From Chloroflexota bacterium (GTDB lineage: Bacteria; Chloroflexota; Dehalococcoidia; SZUA-161; SpSt-899): DNA of 39,370 bases. Made by a program: the position numbers and the translations under genes. Below, piece by piece: positions 1 to 7,352 of the stretch (the first letter of the stretch is position 1; every line of letters starts with the position of its first letter). The stretch covers positions 1-39,370 of the forward strand of contig JABMQN010000060.1 of the NCBI GenBank assembly GCA_013203045.1, written 5' to 3'. The notes below the pieces were generated by a model. That model was not told where the DNA came from. It made no database searches and was given only the letters and a program-made list of their open reading frames with translations.

Positions 1-1
1 A

Positions 2-142
2 CACTAGTGTCATGTCACATTTGAAATGTCATTCTGAGCAAAGCGAAGAATCTCACTGTCAACCGGGGAGATTCTTCGATCGTCCTGGTCGGACTCCCTC
101 AGAATGACAAGGCGTCAAATCATGATTGACACCACACTAGTG
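2..142. repeat. Long imperfect palindromic repeat (hairpin, MITE-like)
   Basis: The ends are inverted copies of CACTAGTGT followed after three bases by GTCA. Inside are further inverted pairs: CATTCTGAG near 31-39 against CTCAGAATG near 100-108, and GAAGAATCTC near 46-55 against GAGATTCTTC. The whole unit can fold into one long hairpin and has no reading frame. The CATTCTGAG/GAAGAATCTC words resemble dispersed hairpin repeats found in many bacterial genomes. Whether it is mobile cannot be told from one copy. Confidence 0.6.
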
Positions 143-167
143 CTTACTTGTTTTGTTAAGCGCTATG

Positions 168-290
168 CCGTTCGTTCATACTTCGAGAGCCTCAGCACGA
201 ACGGGCTAGGAATCTGGGCATCCCGCTTCCGTTCGCCCTGAGCGTACCATCGCTGAAGCTTTGGCGTGTAAGCGACCTGTCGAAGGGGAA
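168..290. repeat. Dispersed palindromic repeat copies
   Basis: CCGTTCGT at 168-175 pairs with ACGAACGG at 197-204 around a GAGAGCCTCAG core, forming a hairpin. A second, broken copy starts with CCGTTCGCCCTGAGC near 229-243 and ends with CCTGTCGAAGGGG near 276-288, with about 30 unrelated bases between. These words match a common intergenic repeat type (CGTTCG...CTGAG...TCGAAG). Nothing coding is seen from 1 to 403. Confidence 0.5.
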
Positions 291-403
291 CTGAAGCACT
301 GGGACACATCACGGTCAATTAGAAAACTTTGCACTAGCTACAATACATCAACTTATGGAATGAAGTTGAGATAATTGAAAAACCTACAAGTGATTAACAG
401 ATG

Positions 404-868
404 TTACCAAACAACCCAGTTGGTATCTTTTCGGGCCAATTGAATTGTTTTTGTGACGACAGGTTCTTTGGTGATTGAAGCTGGAGATACCTTTGTAGTC
501 GTCACTTCTATTTCACAAATGTCTCCGTCAAATGAAGGATCTCCAATGCTATCAACATTGATGGTTGCACCTTCGGATTCGACAGCATTCAGAAGGGATT
601 GCCAGTTGCCATTTATATCTATTGAAAAATCGCTGAGAAGATCGCTATCATATGTGTTAATAGAAGAATAGAGGTTGTGAATAGCCAGTTCAACGGACTC
701 GGTCTCTCTTGCTTCTACTGCAGTAGCGGTTATATAGTCGGTTCCACTCCACCCGGCGCCTTTACCATATCCGACCAGAATGATTCTATCGTCGTTTACC
801 TGGCGTTGAACGATAATGGCTACCAGAGCCAGTAGTACCACTAATGAGGCAACTATGATCCTTTTCAT
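404..868 (-). CDS. Exported or membrane-anchored protein of unknown function
   Basis: A 154-residue protein not recognised as a named family. Residues 4-20 form a hydrophobic segment after MKR, so it is a signal peptide or an N-terminal membrane anchor; there is no lipobox Cys. The mature part is rich in Thr, Ser and Asp, and the chain ends in TNWVVW, an ending seen in many small NTF2-like or lipocalin-like secreted domains, so an NTF2-like fold is possible but not shown. The start codon follows ACGGAGA at a good distance. It stands alone, divergent from the small gene at 1108. Confidence 0.7.
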   Translation of the reverse strand: MKRIIVASLVVLLALVAIIVQRQVNDDRIILVGYGKGAGWSGTDYITATAVEARETESVELAIHNLYSSINTYDSDLLSDFSIDINGNWQSLLNAVESEGATINVDSIGDPSFDGDICEIEVTTTKVSPASITKEPVVTKTIQLARKDTNWVVW

Positions 869-968
869 AATGCATTCTCCGTTTGACTTTATGTTGCATT
901 ATAGGCAGCAAGATCATGTTTTCTCGACGGGGCCAGCCCTCAAAAACTCTGCGAGTTTTCCGCATAAA

Positions 969-997
969 TTGATGTCAAGGAAGCTTAGGAGTATAAT
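969..997 (+). promoter_or_regulatory. Sigma70-type promoter for the small Cys protein gene
   Basis: TTGATG at 969-974, a 17-nt spacer and a perfect TATAAT at 992-997. The predicted start of transcription near 1004 leaves a leader of about 100 nt before the ATG at 1108. Confidence 0.5.
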
Positions 998-1107
998 GCC
1001 GATAGAATTATTTGATTCGCGCTTTTATGATTAAGCGTTGGAGAATTAGTAGTCTATGACTGGTTTCGGGAAAGTCTACTCGTAAAAATGGCTAGTGGGG
1101 AATAATA

Positions 1108-1281
1108 ATGGGTAGCGAATGGCCGGATTGCATAAAATGCAAGAACTTCATCAAACATTTGCAGCAAAAAATGGTTTGCACCGTATATTCAAAAGGTATA
1201 CCTCATGAAATCGTAATGGGCAAGAAATGTAAGAGCTTTGAACCGAAAACAGGGGAAAAGAAAAAGCGGAAGAAGTGGTAA
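1108..1281 (+). CDS. Small four-cysteine protein (57 aa)
   Basis: The frame from ATG 1108 to TAA 1279-1281 encodes 57 residues beginning MGSEWPDCIKCKNF. It has a CxxC pair at residues 8 and 11, a third Cys in MVCTVY and a fourth in KKCKSF, then a Lys-rich tail. Four spaced Cys suggest a zinc-binding or small metal-binding protein. A GTGGGG lies a few bases upstream of the ATG and a good promoter lies at 969-997. The even Cys spacing and basic tail make a real gene likely; the function is unknown. Confidence 0.6.
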   Translation: MGSEWPDCIKCKNFIKHLQQKMVCTVYSKGIPHEIVMGKKCKSFEPKTGEKKKRKKW

Positions 1282-1377
1282 ACAGGTGTGTCAGTCTTAC
1301 AGTACAAGTGTGTGGTGAGGTTATCTGATGATGACGAATATTTACTGAATTTTGTGATTTGCTTATAGTTGTCTACA

Positions 1378-2250
1378 TCAATTAATAGCCAGTTCCGCAG
1401 TAACTTTCAGGAATTGCTTATATTGAGCCATATTGATATCCAGCCACATTTTTTCCCCGTCGTTCACCATGTCTAGCTCAATTTCATCCATGGCATACTG
1501 GGCTGCATCTGTGTTTTCGAACTTGCATATCCACGTGAATGCCATCGAGTGCTTATCTCGTTTCACCGCTGACATTCCGGTGACTTTGAGTCCGTCATAT
1601 TGATAGTTATCACGGAACCACCCTTCCTTGAACCAGAGAATTATTCCTTCAGGTAACCTGTCAATTACGTCTTTGAAGTCTTTATTGTCATAAAGCGAAG
1701 GAGCTTCGCCTTTGATGACATTCTTCAGTTCTCTGCCGTCAGTTGCATTGGCACTAATGATCAGGCTGTCCATCAGGGCAATCCACGAGTCTTCTGAGAT
1801 CCAGGTTTCCACACCTTCGAATCCACCACTTTCCAAATTCCTGTTCTTCAACTTTGCCCTAACAGTTATCGGATTGTAACTTCCTTCGATGAGCAACGAG
1901 TACCCTGCCGTACCAAATCCTGTCACTTCCCTGACATCCATACCTAATGGCTTTATCACCCACCCGTATTCGTAATGCCAGTTGTTATACAGACTTTCGA
2001 GGTCATCATCCATCCGGATTGCGGCGATATCCATAAACTCAAATTCACGGAGCGTGGCAGGGACTCGTTTCATCATCTCTATTGATGTATCACGGTTTTC
2101 CTGCCCGGTTTTTTCAGGAGTTATTACTGCTACTGTTTCTGTTTCTTCCGGCGACTTGGTCTCTTCGCCATCACTTGATGAGCACCCCACTGTAATCAGA
2201 GATACCAATATCAAATATATCAAGGTTACGAACAGAATGATCTTTCTCAT
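1378..2250 (-). CDS. Putative lipoprotein of unknown function
   Basis: A 290-residue protein with a classical lipoprotein signal: MRK, a hydrophobic stretch to about residue 20, and lipobox ITVGC with Cys23, followed by a Ser/Glu/Thr-rich linker to about residue 55. The remainder is a mixed soluble domain with paired segments that look alike in layout (EGVETWISEDSWIALMDSL and AFTWICKFENTDAAQYAMDE). I do not recognise the family. AAGGAG stands before the ATG and a promoter lies just upstream. It is monocistronic. Confidence 0.75.
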   Translation of the reverse strand: MRKIILFVTLIYLILVSLITVGCSSSDGEETKSPEETETVAVITPEKTGQENRDTSIEMMKRVPATLREFEFMDIAAIRMDDDLESLYNNWHYEYGWVIKPLGMDVREVTGFGTAGYSLLIEGSYNPITVRAKLKNRNLESGGFEGVETWISEDSWIALMDSLIISANATDGRELKNVIKGEAPSLYDNKDFKDVIDRLPEGIILWFKEGWFRDNYQYDGLKVTGMSAVKRDKHSMAFTWICKFENTDAAQYAMDEIELDMVNDGEKMWLDINMAQYKQFLKVTAELAIN

Positions 2251-2274
2251 AGGATGCTCCTTGTATTTGCCAGC

Positions 2275-2303
2275 ATTATACGCTTATTAATTCACGTATG
2301 CAA
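2275..2303 (-). promoter_or_regulatory. Sigma70-type promoter of the lipoprotein gene
   Basis: On the minus strand TTGCAT (2303-2298), a 17-nt spacer and TATAAT (2280-2275). The -10 context GCGTATAATGCTG is the same 13 bases seen in the two promoters at 6956 and 7337. Confidence 0.5.
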
Positions 2304-2564
2304 CAGCTTTTCATTATATTCTGAGGGCTTGCTTGACTATAATCTGATCAGTTGAGTAGGATAGAGCAACTTGAACCATCCGGATTCAGTGCTCCCACCC
2401 TCACCGGCCCAATGGTCTTTTGGGGGTCGCCCCTCCTTCATTTCATTACGGCGGGCATTGCCAAACACTTGTCTACGCAATTGCCGGCGGTCGCCGTAGC
2501 CTGTAAGGCGAAGGAGACCTCTGGACTCCTCCTTCAATCGCTGTTTTTAGGTCTTTCCGTTCTA
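2304..2564. other. Intergenic stretch without a supported gene
   Basis: A G+C-rich stretch between the lipoprotein promoter and the promoter at 2565. A minus-strand frame of 66 codons (2337-2537) exists, but its start sits inside a GGAGGAG run without a separate ribosome site and its peptide has no recognisable fold. It may be a decayed repeat. Confidence 0.3.
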
Positions 2565-2593
2565 TTGATCGAGCAATACAAATCGGTTATAAT
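2565..2593 (+). promoter_or_regulatory. Sigma70-type promoter of the 67-aa gene
   Basis: TTGATC at 2565-2570, 17-nt spacer, perfect TATAAT at 2588-2593. Transcription from here would run through the 67-residue gene and on into attL and the recombinase gene of the integrated element. Confidence 0.6.
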
Positions 2594-2626
2594 ACCATCC
2601 CATCTCCAAATATCAGGGGGTGAAAA

Positions 2627-2830
2627 ATGGCAACGCATGAATTCAAAACCACGGCAGCACATCCGATCGTAGTAAAGGACCGTCCTGAAGGATTGATCAT
2701 CAGACTCGAAGACACTCATCACAAGAAAGGATGGGAAGAAGCTCTGAGTTGGGAAGAATGGGATGCTCTAGTTTCCTGGGTGGATTGGCGCAGGCACGTT
2801 ATAAAAATTGAGTCACAAAAGAAAAAGTAA
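2627..2830 (+). CDS. Hypothetical protein (67 aa) next to the left attachment site
   Basis: ATG 2627 is preceded by AGGGGGTG at good spacing and by a near-consensus promoter. The 67-residue product is Trp-rich in its second half (WEEALSWEEWDALVSWVDWRR) and ends in a Lys-rich tail; it has no signal peptide or membrane segment and I do not recognise a family. Its stop at 2828-2830 lies 17 bases before attL, so it belongs to the chromosome flank. Before insertion its 3' end would have faced the 3' end of tRNA-Glu. A GTG at 2832 directly after its stop is in frame with the recombinase, so re-initiation is conceivable. Confidence 0.65.
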   Translation: MATHEFKTTAAHPIVVKDRPEGLIIRLEDTHHKKGWEEALSWEEWDALVSWVDWRRHVIKIESQKKK

Positions 2831-2847
2831 TGTGATAAACTGCCAAT

Positions 2848-2897
2848 TAGCTTCGGGGTTACGTTCAAAAAAATGGTGGCCCCAAGGGAATTCGAAT
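2848..2897. repeat. attL: 50-bp direct repeat, copy of the tRNA-Glu 3' end
   Basis: Identical over 50 bases to 10487-10536. It contains the CCA end and T-arm of tRNA-Glu on the minus strand plus 26 bases of downstream DNA including a run of seven A (T on the tRNA strand). Identity stops at 2898 (T versus C in the tRNA). Confidence 0.93.
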
Positions 2898-2915
2898 TCC
2901 AGAACTAGCTTCAAA

Positions 2916-3887
2916 ATGCTTAACAAAATGACGGTCACCGAACTCGCAGAGGTAAGCGGATTTAGTAAATCATTTATCTCCCAAGTTAAGCACGGGAAAA
3001 GGCCACCATCTGAAAGACTGTTACAGATACTTGATGAACTGACTTCATCTAGTGGGGAGTCAAGAACACGACAGGAAGGCCAAAGAGCAATTGAACTATT
3101 CCTAAAATCAAGACGTGAAGGTATTTCACAATCAAGCTTGGACTTCTACAGTAAATATTTAACCAAAGCAATTCCTGTTATTAGCTTATCTCCCACACCT
3201 AGAAAAATATCTAGTTATCTTGATGGGCTATCTTGTTCTGTTGGTGGGAAACATGCTTATTTCAGGGCCATTTCAGTTTTCTTCAACTGGTTATATAGCC
3301 CCAAATCTGGATTCCCCTTTCAGCAGAAGGATAATCCAATAAAGCTAATCGACCCACCAAAGAAACCAAAACTGATACTACCAACCTTGACGAAAGAGCA
3401 AGTGAACCTACTGATATCCAAGGTTAAATGTGTGAGGGACGCAGCAATCATCTCTCTATTTACTGAATCTGGACTAAGGCTGTCCGAACTTATGAATATT
3501 AAGCCAGAAGATATTGATTGGGATAATAGAATTATCAGGATTATGGGTAAAGGTAATAAAGAGGGTTATGCTGCATTTGGAGCCTTAAGTGAGAAATACC
3601 TAAAGGAATGGTTAGCCGAATATCAGCCTGGTTCAGGTGAGTTGATTTGGAATATTGGATTCTGGGGTATTAAAGCGATGTTGCATAGCTTGGGAATAGA
3701 AACTGGTCTACAATGCAATCCCCACACATTCCGCAGGACCTTTGCCTGTCTTCTTCGTAAAGCAGGAGTAGACACCATGACCATCAAGGACTTGGGGAGA
3801 TGGGAAAGCTTAGAGATGGTACAGAGATATACTAGGTCAGTTACTTTTCATGATAGTCTGAAGTTGTATAAAGCACCACTCTCATAA
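2916..3887 (+). CDS. int: Tyrosine recombinase/integrase with N-terminal HTH (catalytic part of split gene)
   Basis: Site-specific recombinase that inserts and excises the element at tRNA-Glu. From the ATG at 2916 the product has 323 residues: a Cro/Xre-like helix-turn-helix at about 5-43 (TVTELAEVSGFSKSFISQVK), an Arm/SAM-like core-binding domain to about 150, then the XerC/D-type catalytic domain. Visible active-site residues are Arg188 (SGLRLSEL), a Lys in MGKGNK, His270 and Arg273 (HTFRR), Trp296 in the usual His/Trp position (GRW), and nucleophile Tyr305 (QRYTRS). No Shine-Dalgarno precedes 2916 or the next ATG at 2928. The frame is open upstream through attL to a TTG at 2808; in an excised circle it would instead continue to a GTG at 10447 at the right end. 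The chromosomal start is therefore uncertain. Confidence 0.9.
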   Translation: MLNKMTVTELAEVSGFSKSFISQVKHGKRPPSERLLQILDELTSSSGESRTRQEGQRAIELFLKSRREGISQSSLDFYSKYLTKAIPVISLSPTPRKISSYLDGLSCSVGGKHAYFRAISVFFNWLYSPKSGFPFQQKDNPIKLIDPPKKPKLILPTLTKEQVNLLISKVKCVRDAAIISLFTESGLRLSELMNIKPEDIDWDNRIIRIMGKGNKEGYAAFGALSEKYLKEWLAEYQPGSGELIWNIGFWGIKAMLHSLGIETGLQCNPHTFRRTFACLLRKAGVDTMTIKDLGRWESLEMVQRYTRSVTFHDSLKLYKAPLS

Positions 3888-3965
3888 ACAATCGCCTTTA
3901 CTTATACCGACAACTGGGTTATTATTGCTGCACTATCCTAATGCGTCGTTATAGAGGAGGCCGCT

Positions 3966-4442
3966 ATGTTCTGCACAATTTGTGGTAATCCCGTGTCTGA
4001 GAGTGCTGCTTTTTGCGCCAAGTGTGGACATCGGCTTGCCAAAGTAACACAAACCGCAAAAGCCCCAATTCCAGTAGTGAATGACAAAGAGCTACAAGCC
4101 GCAGCGAACGCCTTAAAAGCAAAGAGCCTTGAGAAGAGTAACCCTGAAGCTGCCATCAGTCAATATCGTAAGTCTATAGCAGCTCTCAGAGACTTGTCAC
4201 AAGAGTCCCCGAACCAACCGCAGCAAGGAAACTTCCCTTATCTGTTCAATAGACTCACTATGCTGATGGAGAAGCAGAAGAAGTATAAAAAGGCACTTGA
4301 TGAAACTGGAGTATATGAGAGCCTACCACGCAGACAAAGACACGCAGGAAAGAAATCGGATATCACGGCTATCGACAATCGAAAGTTAAGATTGATAAGC
4401 AAACAACGAAAATTACGTTTGGCCGACAAGGCAAGAAAATAA
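3966..4442 (+). CDS. Zinc-ribbon protein, element cargo
   Basis: A 158-residue protein opening with a double-CxxC zinc ribbon (MFCTICGNPVSESAAFCAKCGHRL, Cys at 3, 6, 17 and 20), the type found at the start of many bacterial regulatory or membrane-associated proteins. The middle (about 37-105) is helical and resembles a tetratricopeptide-like arrangement (AISQYRKSIAALRDL, KQKKYKKALDETGVYESLP). The tail is very basic (RKLRLISKQRKLRLADKARK) and could bind nucleic acid. AGAGGAGG stands before the ATG. No membrane segment. It follows the recombinase by 78 bases. Function unknown. Confidence 0.75.
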   Translation: MFCTICGNPVSESAAFCAKCGHRLAKVTQTAKAPIPVVNDKELQAAANALKAKSLEKSNPEAAISQYRKSIAALRDLSQESPNQPQQGNFPYLFNRLTMLMEKQKKYKKALDETGVYESLPRRQRHAGKKSDITAIDNRKLRLISKQRKLRLADKARK

Positions 4443-4465
4443 CCGACCATTAGATGGTGAGACGG

Positions 4466-4494
4466 GTACCCCCCCATGCCGGGGTACTTCCCTT
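4466..4494 (+). terminator. Probable rho-independent terminator after the zinc-ribbon gene
   Basis: GTACCCC (4466-4472) pairs with GGGGTAC (4481-4487), followed by TTCCCTTTT. The T tract is interrupted, so strength is uncertain. Confidence 0.5.
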
Positions 4495-4674
4495 TTGGGG
4501 TTCTTAATAAGGCTGTCCAAGGCCTAATTCCAGATATACCAGTTTTTTGAAATCTAGGGTGAAGTTGGATTGACGGATAGAGCCTAGAATGGAGCAGGGC
4601 AACTGGTGTTCACACATTGATACACCTTACCCTCGCTGTCCCATTGCAAATTTTTTATAATTCTTCCCAATATC

Positions 4675-5418
4675 TCAATGCACAGTCACTGTGCCATCCT
4701 TTGCTATGTCATAGGCTTGACGAAGCGATTCCTCTGGTGAAATGTCCAGATAGTCGTCTATACTGTACGCACCACCACCAGCGGTGACATTATGAACTTC
4801 TTCATAGGTATCAACCTCAAAATAATCAGCATCTAATTGAGAAACTCCAGCATCTGCCATCAAAACAGCCACCGCAAGTCTAACGTTCTTCAGCTCGGTA
4901 TTGTATGCTTCCTCAGGCACTTCACTTTCATTACTATCACTACTATCACCGTCAATCAACCAACTATCATCAACCTTAGTGAGAAGAAAAGTAGCTGACG
5001 TATTGCCACTAACTTCTCCTTCGATATTAATCTGGTAGTCATAGCTAACATTTACTTTGGCATCATGCTCACCCTGTTCAACTACCTCAGTTGATATATT
5101 GGAGAACTTAAAGGCCATTCCCTCAGGTGGTTCCTCAGAATCCTCTAAACCGAATTCTTCCGCATAGTCCTCGGTGCAGAAACTTGCCATTTTCTCTGGA
5201 TTCATATCCTGTATAGCTGCAAAAAAGCCTCTTACCGTGTCCTCAGGGCTAGATGCATCATTGGCAATAGTTTGGGTAGGTGTACTCGTAGACATTGATG
5301 TTTCATTTGCAGTAGGAATATCCGTAGGAGTCGGTGTATCCCCACCATTGTCACACCCAACGACACTCATTAAAACCGATATCAATACCACACAAACAAA
5401 TAGTAATGTTTTTCTCAT
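4675..5418 (-). CDS. Putative lipoprotein with NTF2-like domain, element cargo
   Basis: A 247-residue protein from the ATG at 5418, which follows GGAGGG. It has a lipoprotein signal (MRK, hydrophobic core, lipobox SVVGC) and a Thr/Pro/Ser-rich linker to about residue 48. The next part, DTVRGFFAAIQDMNPEKMASFCTEDYAEEF, is typical of NTF2-like (SnoaL/DUF4878-type) domains in surface lipoproteins, and the domain closes with LTKVDDSWLIDGD near residue 155. The last 75 residues form a second part with a type-IV-pilin-like phrase (AYNTELKNVRLAVAVLMADAG). It is probably displayed on the cell surface by the element; role unknown. Confidence 0.75.
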   Translation of the reverse strand: MRKTLLFVCVVLISVLMSVVGCDNGGDTPTPTDIPTANETSMSTSTPTQTIANDASSPEDTVRGFFAAIQDMNPEKMASFCTEDYAEEFGLEDSEEPPEGMAFKFSNISTEVVEQGEHDAKVNVSYDYQINIEGEVSGNTSATFLLTKVDDSWLIDGDSSDSNESEVPEEAYNTELKNVRLAVAVLMADAGVSQLDADYFEVDTYEEVHNVTAGGGAYSIDDYLDISPEESLRQAYDIAKDGTVTVH

Positions 5419-5573
5419 AATTCCCTCCAAAGACCGATGTGATCATGCATTCTATCTTGTCCACAAGATTCCTAACGTATCATAGACAGTCAAACACACG
5501 TACCACAACGGTGTAAGCCCGTATATTTGTGTGAGTGAAACAGTGGTGTGGGAACGTGATTAGCAATTGAGAA

Positions 5574-5654
5574 GGTTAGCCAGTGTTAGCATGGTTAGGG
5601 TAAAAACATATATATATATTAATTCTAGGCTAACCATCCTAACCTACGTTAACC
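5574..5654. repeat. Mirrored iteron array around an AT-rich core (candidate origin)
   Basis: Left arm: GGTTAG (5574), TGTTAG (5584) and GGTTAG (5593), 10 and 9 bases apart. Right arm is the mirror image: CTAACC (5630), CTAACC (5639) and TTAACC (5649), 9 and 10 bases apart. Aligned as reverse complements the two 30-base arms agree at 22 positions. Between them, 5601-5629 is almost pure A/T with an (AT)n stretch. Helically phased repeats flanking a meltable core are the usual look of a plasmid replication origin; recombinase arm sites are another possibility. Confidence 0.65.
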
Positions 5655-5678
5655 TTTTGGTCGCTGGTTTGGTGGGGA

Positions 5679-5969
5679 TTAGGGGTGTAGGACTTTTGTC
5701 TTTACCTCGCGTTTCAATTTCAAAACATGTCGTTGGAGTTCACGCATGGTTTTATGTATCTCTTTCTCAATGGACTCTAGTTCTTCCTGTAAATTGATAA
5801 GGTCTACACCAGATGATGGAGTTGTAAAATATCCTTCCTCAGTGAAAACGAATCCTTCTTCAAATCCTAATTTTTCAATGGGCCTAATCTCATCGCGTTT
5901 CTTCTGGGCTTCGACTAATAAATTTGCATATTTCAAACTTAATACGTAGTACTTTTCATCATATTCCAT
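5679..5969 (-). CDS. Coiled-coil hypothetical protein, element cargo
   Basis: A 96-residue protein from the ATG at 5969, chosen because GGTGGAGG lies 9 bases upstream; a longer TTG start at 6005 has no such site. Sequence begins MEYDEKYYVLSLKYANLL. It is highly charged and helical, and the last 40 residues (LINLQEELESIEKEIHKTMR onward) form a clear coiled coil with a basic end. No Cys, no membrane segment. It lies next to the mirrored iteron array, so a role in replication or copy control is possible, but I do not recognise the family. Confidence 0.6.
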   Translation of the reverse strand: MEYDEKYYVLSLKYANLLVEAQKKRDEIRPIEKLGFEEGFVFTEEGYFTTPSSGVDLINLQEELESIEKEIHKTMRELQRHVLKLKREVKTKVLHP

Positions 5970-6005
5970 CGTATGATGCCTCCACCCAAAAATTTTCGTA
6001 AGCAA

Positions 6006-6265
6006 TTCTATAACATTAATTATGCTATAGCAACCATATCCGATAAACTGTTGGAAAACCTATGTGCAGTCATGCTGTAGTCGCTCACATCATATACACA
6101 TAGAACACCATTGCCCCCCCATACCCGATAGCTTCCCCTCAGAGAATCACATATGGCTTGCTAAATCCCGATTTAGGATGCAGCTCATTTTTGAAACGCA
6201 ACCTGCTTGACTAGCTGTTGAGTGTGGGTGTAGGATAGGGGCACTTAAGAAATAGCAATGCTCAG
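6006..6265. other. Intergenic stretch with a short palindrome
   Basis: No gene is supported here. CTAAATC-CC-GATTTAG at 6161-6176 is a perfect inverted repeat, a possible protein-binding site upstream of the promoter at 6266. A run of seven or eight C lies near 6113-6120. Confidence 0.3.
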
Positions 6266-6294
6266 TTGTCAACCAATACTTAGTGGCTTATGTT
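6266..6294 (+). promoter_or_regulatory. Probable promoter of the CARDB-type lipoprotein gene
   Basis: TTGTCA (6266-6271), 17-nt spacer, TATGTT (6289-6294). Leader of about 48 nt to the ATG at 6349. Confidence 0.4.
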
Positions 6295-6348
6295 GCGCTT
6301 TTGTAATCTAATAATTGTTGGGCAGGCAATAACGAATCGGAGGTGGAA

Positions 6349-6867
6349 ATGAGAAAGGCAATAGTTACTTTGGCGCTTCTGCTAATACCGGTTTTCGCTC
6401 TCGGCATGTTGGCATGTAGCGATAATAATGATGACGATTTGATGAGATCAAGTCAGTCATTCACCATTGATGATGGAGACCTTACATTGGAGATCAGTGA
6501 CCTCAAAGTCGATCCTAATGCAAAGCGTTCATGGCGTATAGGAGAAAAGAACTTCAATGTGACTGCAAGCGTAAGAAACGTTGGCACTACGGCTGGGACT
6601 TATAGCGCCGTACTAGATGTCGGCAGCAAACACAAAACAAAGCACACAGAAGAAGTATTTCTTGATTCCGGCGCTAACGAAACGGTGAACTTCTTGATTG
6701 TTAAAAAGGACCCTGGAATCTATCAGCTTGAGCTAGGCGAATTGAAGAATGAGTTTAAAATCGGGACCAAAGCGTATACTATCCATACCATCCTCGGATT
6801 GATTTATGCAATCGTACTATTGTCATGGCTAGTAAGGTTCATAATAAAATCTCGTGCTACAAGATAG
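6349..6867 (+). CDS. Lipoprotein with CARDB-like domain and C-terminal membrane helix
   Basis: A 172-residue protein. The ATG at 6349 is preferred because CGGAGG sits 5 bases upstream; a GTG two codons earlier overlaps that site. It has a lipoprotein signal with lipobox GMLAC, an acidic linker, then an immunoglobulin-like beta domain: ISDLKVDPNAKRSWRIGEKN, VTASVRNVGTTAGTYSAVLD, as in CARDB domains of surface proteins. Residues 144-165 (TILGLIYAIVLLSWLVRFII) are a membrane helix followed by KSRATR. Being tethered at both ends is unusual; the loop would face outward. Function unknown. Confidence 0.75.
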   Translation: MRKAIVTLALLLIPVFALGMLACSDNNDDDLMRSSQSFTIDDGDLTLEISDLKVDPNAKRSWRIGEKNFNVTASVRNVGTTAGTYSAVLDVGSKHKTKHTEEVFLDSGANETVNFLIVKKDPGIYQLELGELKNEFKIGTKAYTIHTILGLIYAIVLLSWLVRFIIKSRATR

Positions 6868-6934
6868 GGCCAATTCAAACACAGGGGAATCTAACAACTC
6901 CTTACACGCCGACTGCCAGGACAGCCTCACACAG

Positions 6935-6965
6935 TTGCCCTATCATCCCCCAATAGGCGTATAAT
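6935..6965 (+). promoter_or_regulatory. Promoter of the 87-aa gene, first copy of a repeated -10 motif
   Basis: TATAAT at 6960-6965 within GGCGTATAATGCTGTCACA (6956-6974), which is repeated exactly at 7337-7355. TTGCCC at 6935-6940 is the best -35 but leaves a long 19-nt spacer. Confidence 0.45.
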
Positions 6966-7012
6966 GCTGTCACAAACAATACCGTTCGTAGTCTCAAGTG
7001 GAGGTACAGTAA

Positions 7013-7276
7013 ATGGCGGTTTCATTAAACGATGAACAGACGGATAAGCTGGCTGACTTGATGCTTGAATTGCAAGACTTGCAAATTGAGATCAATGCCA
7101 TTGGGGCTAATAAGACAACTTTGACAATACATGAAAGGGCAGGTATCAAAGATAAGATAAGGGAATGGCTTAAAATAGCCCAGAAGATTGCAAATGAACT
7201 CGGTCCATCGGAGTTTAACGTGGAAGCCAAAGCGGGATTTCCCCCAAGTATCTCGATAGGATTCACGTGGACATAG
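7013..7276 (+). CDS. Small helical hypothetical protein (87 aa), element cargo
   Basis: ATG 7013 is preceded by GGAGG at 8 bases and by a TATAAT promoter. The product is acidic to neutral and mostly helical (LNDEQTDKLADLMLELQDLQ, then HERAGIKDKIREWLKIAQKI) with a short beta-rich tail (FNVEAKAGFPPSISIGFTWT). No Cys, no membrane segment and no family recognised. Regular helical heptads and the good ribosome site support a real gene. Confidence 0.65.
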   Translation: MAVSLNDEQTDKLADLMLELQDLQIEINAIGANKTTLTIHERAGIKDKIREWLKIAQKIANELGPSEFNVEAKAGFPPSISIGFTWT

Positions 7277-7317
7277 TATCATAGGTGTGTTTTCCGTATC
7301 TGCGTGGCAACCATTGA

Positions 7318-7346
7318 TTGTCCGTATGTTCTAAAGGGCGTATAAT
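7318..7346 (+). promoter_or_regulatory. Orphan promoter, second copy of the repeated -10 motif
   Basis: TTGTCC (7318-7323), 17-nt spacer, TATAAT (7341-7346), inside the 19-base sequence shared with 6956-6974. No open reading frame follows on this strand before the gene at 7538, which is on the other strand. Confidence 0.5.
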
Positions 7347-7352
7347 GCTGTC

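Noticed and set aside
2337-2537. 66-codon minus-strand frame in the G+C-rich stretch before the 67-aa gene
   Set aside because: No separate ribosome site, no recognisable fold, and a composition like a decayed repeat.
4469-4476. Runs of C at 4469-4476, near 6114 and at 23480 as possible sequencing faults
   Set aside because: None lies in a coding frame that would be repaired by changing the run length.
5595-5660. GGTTAG/CTAACC units read as a CRISPR array
   Set aside because: Units are six bases, mirrored and 9-10 bases apart; no long repeats or spacers and no cas genes.
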